Shown here: positions 57,900 through 64,000 of the stretch, piece by piece | Layout: each line of letters opens with the position of its first letter | How positions within the stretch are numbered: the first letter of the stretch is position 1 | DNA from: Brassica napus | Lineage: Eukaryota; Streptophyta; Magnoliopsida; Brassicales; Brassicaceae | NCBI RefSeq assembly: GCF_020379485.1 | Contig: NC_063436.1 | Location: forward strand, 17,377,389 to 17,441,388 | Direction of reading: 5' to 3' | DNA length: 64,000 bases | Translations under genes and position numbers: made by a program | The notes under the pieces: model-generated | The model's input: the letters and a program-made list of their open reading frames with translations, nothing else | Databases searched by the model: none | What the model was told of the DNA's origin: nothing

Positions 57900-58831
57900 T
57901 ATATACCTCCTCTGAGGTTGATGTTACGTTTCTTAGTTTTTCTCAAACATTGATTGCCTGTCCATTTGTAAACTCTCCGATGAGTCTTGTTTTCCTCAGC
58001 ATTGAAGGAATCATTGGGGAGAAAATTTGGCCAAACAACTACAGTATTTTCTTACGAAGATTCACAGTTTTGATTAAGACCCGAAGAACCGACTCAAAAC
58101 CGACCCGAAAATCAGGAAAACGAATCCAAACGGACTCAGGGTAAATAACTGAATGGTTCTAAATTGCTATATCCGAAGAGCCGATACCGAACCTGACCCG
58201 AACCGAGAACCGAAAGAGTATCCAAAAATTAAATATATATCTAAAAATATTAATTATAATTATTTTGATAATTTAAATTAAAATCATTAATTAAATATAT
58301 TAGTTGTTTCAATAATTTTGTATATTTTCAGATAAAATAAAATAGTTTTGACAGAAATACTCAAATAAAACCATATCTAATGAGTATTTTTGGTTATTTC
58401 TTAATATATTTGGATAGTTTGGATACAAAATATCCGAACTGAATTGGGTTAATATGTTATTTTGGGTACAAATATTTAATCCATTTCAGATACTTTGGTT
58501 ATTTGGTTATTTTCAGGTTCCTACACATCAGAATCAAACCCATTTAGACCCGACCCAAAATTTTGTAATATCCGAATGGGACCTGATTTCAAAATCCAAA
58601 AAATCCAATATCTAAAAGAACCGATCCGTATCCAAACGGGTACCCGAATGTCCATGCCTAGTTTTAATTACTCTTTGGATTCACAGAACGAAAAGAAATA
58701 GAGAAAACTTATCTATGTATGATTTTAAAAGAAAAAACAGAGAATAGATACACTAAATTGTTTTCAAACAGACAGTAACCAAGTATACAAACGACATAAA
58801 AGTTCGTCAAATGCTTTAACTTTATGAGACT
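57900..58831. other. Intergenic with GGTTCGG-type repeat
   Basis: From about 58070 to 58665 lies a repeat with gacccgaagaaccgactc, gaacctgacccgaaccgaga and, at its right end, gggtacccgaatgtccatgc. No coding gene is seen. Confidence 0.5.
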
Positions 58832-59056
58832 ATGTACCTGAGAGACTTTGTCTCTTGTAATGATGCTATTATTGCTGGTTATGTCAACTAGGTCTTGATG
58901 AAGAGGCTTCTCCAAGTGTTCCAGAAGCTGAAGAGTGAAGGAATGAGGCTAAATTACGTCACTAATGCTAGACATCATTATCTGGACTTGCTATGTTAGA
59001 TCAAGTTCTAATTGCCATGTTTGTTAGCTAAATGTTCTTGTGGAGATTACTGGTGA
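58832..59056 (+). pseudogene. Relic of a DYW-type PPR gene
   Basis: Frame pieces read LRDFVSCNDAIIAGYVN, then (one base shifted) LGLDEEA, then QVFQKLKSEGMRLNYVT, which together follow the PPR pattern of At3g13770 (...VVSC-AIIAGY-QLGLDEEALE...SEGM-PNYVT). After about 80 bp of decayed sequence come CSCGDYW and a stop at 59054-59056, the exact C-terminal signature of DYW-class PPR proteins. The rest of the gene, several hundred codons, is deleted. The relic lies between the DC1 and TMN genes, where Arabidopsis has At3g13770, a site-specific RNA-editing-type factor. It cannot encode a working protein. Confidence 0.75.
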
Positions 59057-59256
59057 TATATCGCAGAAGGCATGTAATATTAGATTCAACCAACATCTGT
59101 AGAAATATGCAGGTGTTGAAGAAAAAAGTACAAATAAAAAAAAGTTGATATGATTCTTTTAGTTTGTCACAGCTACTACAATTACCCAAACATACAATAA
59201 CCTCAAAAACTCATATTTTCTCCAGATTTATCAGTTGGTTTCTTCTGTCTTGTATT

Positions 59257-61945
59257 CTAGTCAATCTTCACCGAAGAGTAGATCTTCCTCACAAACCAGA
59301 AGCAAGCGTAGAAACCAATTGTGCCAGTCAGGACAAAGAAAGCATACGAAATGATGATCATGTACCCAAAGTAAAGCATCCCCGAGACAAGCTTTGTGAT
59401 CTCCAGCTTTGTGAAGAAGTAAAAGATCGAGTAGAGGAAGAGGTAGAAAGCAGATGAACCCGCGGTTAAGTAAGCTCTCCACCACCAGTTGTAATCCTCG
59501 CTGCAAAGCTGGAAGTAGCATAGCACCACAGTGATCTCTGCGCATGTGACGATCAAGATCAAGAACACTATGAAGAGGAAACCGAAGATGTAGTAGAACT
59601 GGTTCAGCCATATTGACGTCAGGATGAAGAAGAGCTCGATGAAGACCGCTCCAAACGGTAAGATGCCTCCTATCAGTATGGAGAAGACCGGTCTCATGTA
59701 CCATGGCTGCTCCGGTACTTGCCTTGGGATCTTGTTTGTTTTAACCGGGTCTTCGATCGCTGGCTTCTTGTAACCGAGATAGCTACCGACAAAGACTAGT
59801 GGGACTGAGATGCCGAACCAGAGGCAGAAAAGAGCAAACATTGTCCCAAAAGGGATAGCTCCAGACGACTGCTCACCCCAGATGAGGCCGTTCAGAACAA
59901 AGAAGATAACAAAGAGGATACCAGGGAACATGAACGCAGTCTTTAAAGTCATTCTCTTCCACTTGTCTCCTTTAAACATTTTGTGAAGGCGAGACGAGGA
60001 GTAGCCAGCGAATATCCCCATGAAGACCCACAAGAGAACCATGGCGGTCATAAGCCCTCCTCTGTTGGAAGGAGATAAGAAACCAAGGAGTGCAAACATC
60101 ATTGTGACGAGCGACATCCCGAAGATCTGCACACCTGTACCGACGTAAACACAGAGCAATCCGGAGCTCACCGGTGGTCTGAAGACATCGCCGTGCACAA
60201 GCTTCCATCCGGTCTCTTCCTGAGCCTCGTCTTGTGTCTCGAGCTGGTTGTAGTTTGAGATGTCTTTGTATAGAGTTCTCATCATGATCATGGCTACCAT
60301 TCCGGAGAGGAAGAGAACGATCATAAGCGAGTTTATGATGGAGAACCAGTGGATTTGATCGTCGTTCATGAGGAGGTATGTGTCCCAACGAGAAGCCCAT
60401 TTGATTTCACTCTCCTGGAGATTCATATTCCCAAGAAAAAAAATGTTTAGCAACCAAACAGTAAAGAAGAAGAAGTCTAGATATAATTTTTGTTTACCTT
60501 AAATGAGACATCATATGTAAACACAATCTCTTTCCCTTGCTCAACTTCTTGAGGGACAGTATTTTTTTGGATTAAGTTCTTTGTGTCCTTGTTGCATGTC
60601 GCTAGCTGAGGATTGTTTTCGTCCCACTCCTTGTACTCATGCAAGATACTATCCACAAGATAAAAGACTAGTTAGCTTACACAAGTAAGGGAAGTAACAA
60701 GCAATTGGCAATACCTGTTAGGAGTAACCTCAAACCCAACAATTCTAGCGGAATCAGACTCTAGATCTCTGTGGTACATAACTCGGAAGCTCAAGTGGTT
60801 ATGGATAAAATATTTCTCCTCTTTGCTCTACAAAAGCCAAGCAACTCTATTGGTATATGAGAGAAAGTAATGCAAGAGTGAAGAAACAGAGTTTAAGGGC
60901 ATACATACATACCCCTTCATAACTCCCTTTGAAGCCAACACGGAAACCGTGCTCATAAGTAGTTGACTGACTCCCATCTCTCCTTTGTCTACGCACAGCT
61001 ACTGGAAGATTATCAAGAATCCTACACAGTAAAATTGGTTATGTTAACAGATTAATATAAAGCATTCTAGGAGAGACAAAGGACAAGAATGCTATTTTAA
61101 CTATTTACATATTAGCACGGTATTCATCATCAATCTTCTCCTTGAAATTTTTGGTGGACTCAGCGTCAAGTTTCACATGGCAACCTACTTTGCAAGGCTG
61201 ATCCTCCAGCATTTGAAACTGAGTCAAATTCACATTATGAAGACGTTAACGTATGAAAAAAACAGTCAAACAACAATTAAAGACAGAAGAATGGGTAATT
61301 TACTTACAGTGTAAACGGAATTCTCAATACGGTCGCCTCTGAGAACCTCCCCAAGATTCTCAGCATTGTTCAAGATCTTACTAGGCTTACAGTAACTCAA
61401 ATAGTAGTAGTCATAAGGAAGCTGGGTCTTGGTAGAAGACAATTTGTTCACTTTGACATAAAGAGGATCACCCTGTGACAAACAAAACAACAAATCAAGA
61501 GATGAAAAACAATTAGTAAACTTTTATGCATTATCACATATTCACATCAAATAAAGTCAATCATCTCCTTGAAAATGCAGATAATCAGATTCATGAATAT
61601 ACCAAAAAGTCCTAAACTTTTCACATTCATGACATCATCGACTCACTCACTAAGCTAAGCTAAGCTACCAACAGAAACGGTGGCTGAAAAAAAAGGACAC
61701 AACTTTCCAGCAGATGAAGATCGAATCACACGCTAAACTATAAAACCACTTAGACCCATGAACCCCATATCGATCTTCTCACAGAAGACGCGAGATCGGA
61801 GAGAGAGAAAAAAAAAAGTTATCACCTTTTGAAAATCGCGAGGAGCGACTCCGGGGAGATAGAAGGCGCGAGATAAGGAGAAGGAGAGGAGAGAGAGGAA
61901 GAGAGTGGCGTAGAATCGAAAGCTGCTTCCTTTCGTCTTCTTCAT
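59257..61945 (-). CDS. TMN7: Transmembrane nine (TM9SF/EMP70) protein
   Basis: Seven minus-strand exons (61826-61945, 61308-61472, 61109-61218, 60913-61021, 60715-60827, 60498-60648, 59257-60414) give 641 residues, the usual family size. A signal peptide (about 1-27) is followed by a lumenal domain of about 240 residues ([46 protein letters not shown]). Nine membrane helices then lie mostly in the large last exon. The C-terminus SSVKID fits the K-x-D/E signal that holds plant EMP proteins in the Golgi. TM9SF proteins are Golgi/endosomal proteins linked to sorting of membrane cargo and copper or adhesion phenotypes. The start is the first ATG of the signal peptide. Sequence and context fit At3g13772. 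Confidence 0.94.
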
Positions 61946-62449
61946 CACTTGTTTGTTTTTCTCTTCTTCCTCAGAGCTGAGCTGCTTCAGATGGAAGAGA
62001 AGTGCGTTTTGTTTTATTGAACGAAGATGGAGGAAACTGCGGTTATGAATACGATGTCGTTTTCGGGGTTAGTGAAAATAGCTTAAAGGGTAAAATATAT
62101 TTTGGTCAATCAAGACTACAGATTTGAAATTATTTCCTTACTTTTATGACATCTTTTTATGTTGGGAAAATAGAAATATATTTTGGGAACTTAATCATGC
62201 AATCTTTTATGTAAGGAAACAAATTTTCAGTTTTTTTTATTTTATTTTACCAATTTTTAGACAAAGTTGATAGTACGAAAAGTTGTATTTGATTTAAGAA
62301 GAACTAGAAGAAGCTTCATGTTAAAGCAAAGGGATGATACATGATTGACATGCCTAACTTTTTATTTATGGAAAGGAAGGTGGCTAGTTAGTATATGCCT
62401 AACTTGTTAAAATCTTATTAAAATGTTTATGGTCCCCAACAGGGACGCC
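61946..62449. other. TMN7 5' flank
   Basis: The leader and promoter of TMN7 (GA-rich near 61800 is within exon 1 or its intron), then AT-rich sequence. No gene is recognised. Confidence 0.5.
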
Positions 62450-63170
62450 CTACGGTACCTCATCATCTTCTGTTTGGGAGGTAGCAAGCAGCAGCAAGAT
62501 CTCAAATGAAGAAGGTGGAATCAGACACTGTTCCCGCCAAAAAGGATGTTTTTCAAGTTCGGTCAGAGCTACTGGTTTCACCAAAATTCTGATAATTGAA
62601 AATTGCATGAACAACAAAATCAATCAGATGATTATAGGAAGTAGATGGCAAGAAAAACGTTTTAGCTTACATCTCAACCAACTCTAGGATGAGAGACCTC
62701 CACTGGCACGGTGGGGTGTCGTCGCTACTGAGTAGTAGTGGTAACAAGTAATGCACCCATGCATACAAACCTACACGTAAATCACCTAGGGAGGCCTGTC
62801 CACGTATTATATTATTATAGTTGGATTAACTTTTTCAGAATACTACAGAAAAATACACATAATTAAAGAGGGATCGGATCGATCACACACAAAACCTGTT
62901 TTATCATCCAAACTGTAAGTGGAGGAGCCTGCTTCCCGTGAGACATGCCAAAAATATCGACACGTTAGAATACTGAGCAAGCCCTTCACCCTGCTTCCAT
63001 GTATAACCAAGCGCAGAATTGGTGATATAACCAAAGGATTCCACTACAAAGTCAGAGAGTACTGTGTCATCTGAAATTTCTCGATTGATCCAGTTGACTA
63101 AGTCTGTGTAGACTGGTTCAGGAACATCCAGCCTTGGTGGAGGACGAGAGAGGCTGCTTGAATATATCAT
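62450..63170 (-). CDS. Unidentified short gene or gene fragment
   Basis: Exon-like segments on the minus strand: from 63170, MIYSSSLSRPPPRLDVPEP and a helical-looking run to GYTWKQGEGLAQYSN. Then, after an AG near 62803, ASLGDLRVGLYAWVHYLLPL to WRSLILELVEM with a GTAAGC donor near 62670. Then ILVKPVALTELEKHPFWREQ and CLIPPSSFEILLLLATSQTE to a stop at 62450-62452, or a donor at about 62457. The frames join, but the first junction is uncertain. The leucine-rich helices recall ARM/HEAT-type repeats, yet no family was recognised. The short length suggests a truncated gene. It is head-to-head with the metallo-beta-lactamase gene, about 310 bp apart. Confidence 0.4.
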
Positions 63171-63483
63171 CGCAAGGAAAATGATATGAATGAATAACTT
63201 CTAATCAAACCTTTAGGACTAAAATGATTTTGTGGTAAGAATCCATAAACCCAAAAATTGAAAAACAGGGGAATTTGTGGTTTTCCTTTTAATTATTTTC
63301 ACAATAAATCTCACAATTTGTCGTTTCTCTGTTAATTAATTATTTTTCCCAACATTTTCTTTATTTTTAATAATATAAAGTCATTAGGTCTCCAAAAAAA
63401 CAGGGGAAGAAGAAGAAGAAGAACGTCGCATCTTGACTTTGTTCCAATCCTTGGAACCAGAGCTTTTCCGACTTGGTGCTAAA
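63171..63483. other. Divergent intergenic region
   Basis: About 310 AT-rich bases between two divergently read genes, with a GAAGAAGAAGAAGAAGAA leader tract near 63406-63423. It probably serves as a shared promoter region. Confidence 0.45.
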
Positions 63484-64000
63484 ATGGCAGCTCTTTCAGC
63501 TGTTCTGTCTCTTGGCTTCGTCTCACTTCGCCCTTCGCGCCTTTCCCTCTCCTCTTTCGATTCTCTCCGGCAACAGACATCACTTCTCCGACGCCAAAGT
63601 TTTGTCCTTTCGAGGTCTCCGCTTAACAGGGTTCTTCAAGCTTCCCGTCAATCCAGTACGTTATCTAATTAAACATGACTCGATTCCCTTTCATGGGTTT
63701 GCGTTAGATTCATCGAAAATCAATCGTTCATATCTGAAAAAATTCAATCTTTATATTCAGAGATGATCTCTTGTAGTGTCTTTATAAAGCATTCATTTTT
63801 AATATGTATAGATTGTGTTTATTAGATTATGCAAATGCTGCTGAGGCTGAGACTACATCACCTGGAGACCGTTCTGAGATTGTGTTCTTGGGTACTGGAA
63901 CTAGTGAAGGGATCCCTCGTGTCAGCTGCCTTACCAATCCTCTCAAAACATGTTCGGTATTTATTTTGTTCATTGTTGAGTTTTCATCTTTGGTTTCAGT
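63484..64000 (+). CDS. Metallo-beta-lactamase-fold hydrolase, 5' part
   Basis: Exons 63484-63655 and 63826-63956 are inside the window and the gene runs off the right edge. The N-terminal 55 or so residues are Ser/Arg/Leu-rich with few acids (MAALSAVLSLGFVSLRPSRL), as in plastid or mitochondrial transit peptides. The second exon contains SEIVFLGTGTSEGIPRVSCL, the start of the metallo-beta-lactamase fold with its GTGTSxGIP loop. The HxHxDH metal motif would lie further right, outside the window. It matches the expected position and sequence type of At3g13800. The substrate is unknown. Confidence 0.8.

Noticed and set aside
59261..60400. Two further minus-strand frames of 142-147 codons
   Set aside because: They are out-of-frame shadows of the large last exon of the TMN gene, rich in Arg/His/Leu because of codon phase.

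Overview
The window is nuclear DNA of a flowering plant, almost certainly a Brassicaceae of the Brassica/Raphanus group. It is AT-rich, its genes carry GT-AG introns, and it holds TRIM, SINE, Stowaway and Tourist-like, MULE-derived and Helitron-like repeats. The recognisable genes follow the order of Arabidopsis chromosome 3 around At3g13600 to At3g13800. That assignment rests on remembered Arabidopsis proteins and was not checked by a search. Several Arabidopsis loci of the interval are missing or survive only as relics, as expected of a fractionated copy in a palaeopolyploid.

Layout, left to right. 1-7.5 kb has no recognised gene; it holds a 1.4-kb polyadenylated retroposon with a 16-bp target duplication, a SINE and several MITEs. 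7.9-10.1 kb is an IQM2-like calmodulin-binding protein (+). 11.7-13.4 kb is feruloyl-CoA 6'-hydroxylase (+). 13.9-16.6 kb is a tandem array of about 199-bp units. 16.9-18.7 kb is a PUT4-like polyamine/amino-acid permease (-). 19.8-22.4 kb is the ABCE1/RLI ribosome-recycling ATPase (-). 24.2-24.8 kb is an intact dirigent gene and 25.7-26.9 kb a dirigent pseudogene split by a TRIM. 29.0-32.4 kb is a sorting-nexin-like gene that keeps its PXA and nexin-C parts but has lost the PX domain. 33.4-33.9 kb is a purine-rich microsatellite, followed at 34.8-38.4 kb by an MLK4-like casein-kinase-1-type kinase (+) and at 38.5-39.3 kb by a TRAF-like SINA relative (-).

In the right half, 39.4-46.2 kb is repeat-rich and without recognised genes. 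46.2-49.1 kb is a receptor-like cytoplasmic kinase with a USP-like N-terminus (+). 49.6-57.9 kb is a broken, inverted DC1 (Cys/His-rich C1) duplication around Helitron-like repeats, ending in a nearly complete DC1 gene with one frameshift. 58.8-59.1 kb is a small relic of a DYW-type PPR gene. 59.3-61.9 kb is a TM9SF/TMN protein (-), 62.4-63.2 kb an unidentified short gene or fragment (-), and 63.5 kb to the end the start of a metallo-beta-lactamase-fold gene (+).

The genes do not form a pathway. They are a collinear mix of metabolism (coumarins), transport, translation, signalling and endomembrane functions. The most informative features are structural: the PX-less sorting nexin, the tandem array together with the F6'H1 3'-flank copy in the PUT4 intron, the inverted DC1 pair that acts as an internal empty-site control for two insertions, and the DYW relic. 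I did not find a convincing new multi-gene system.
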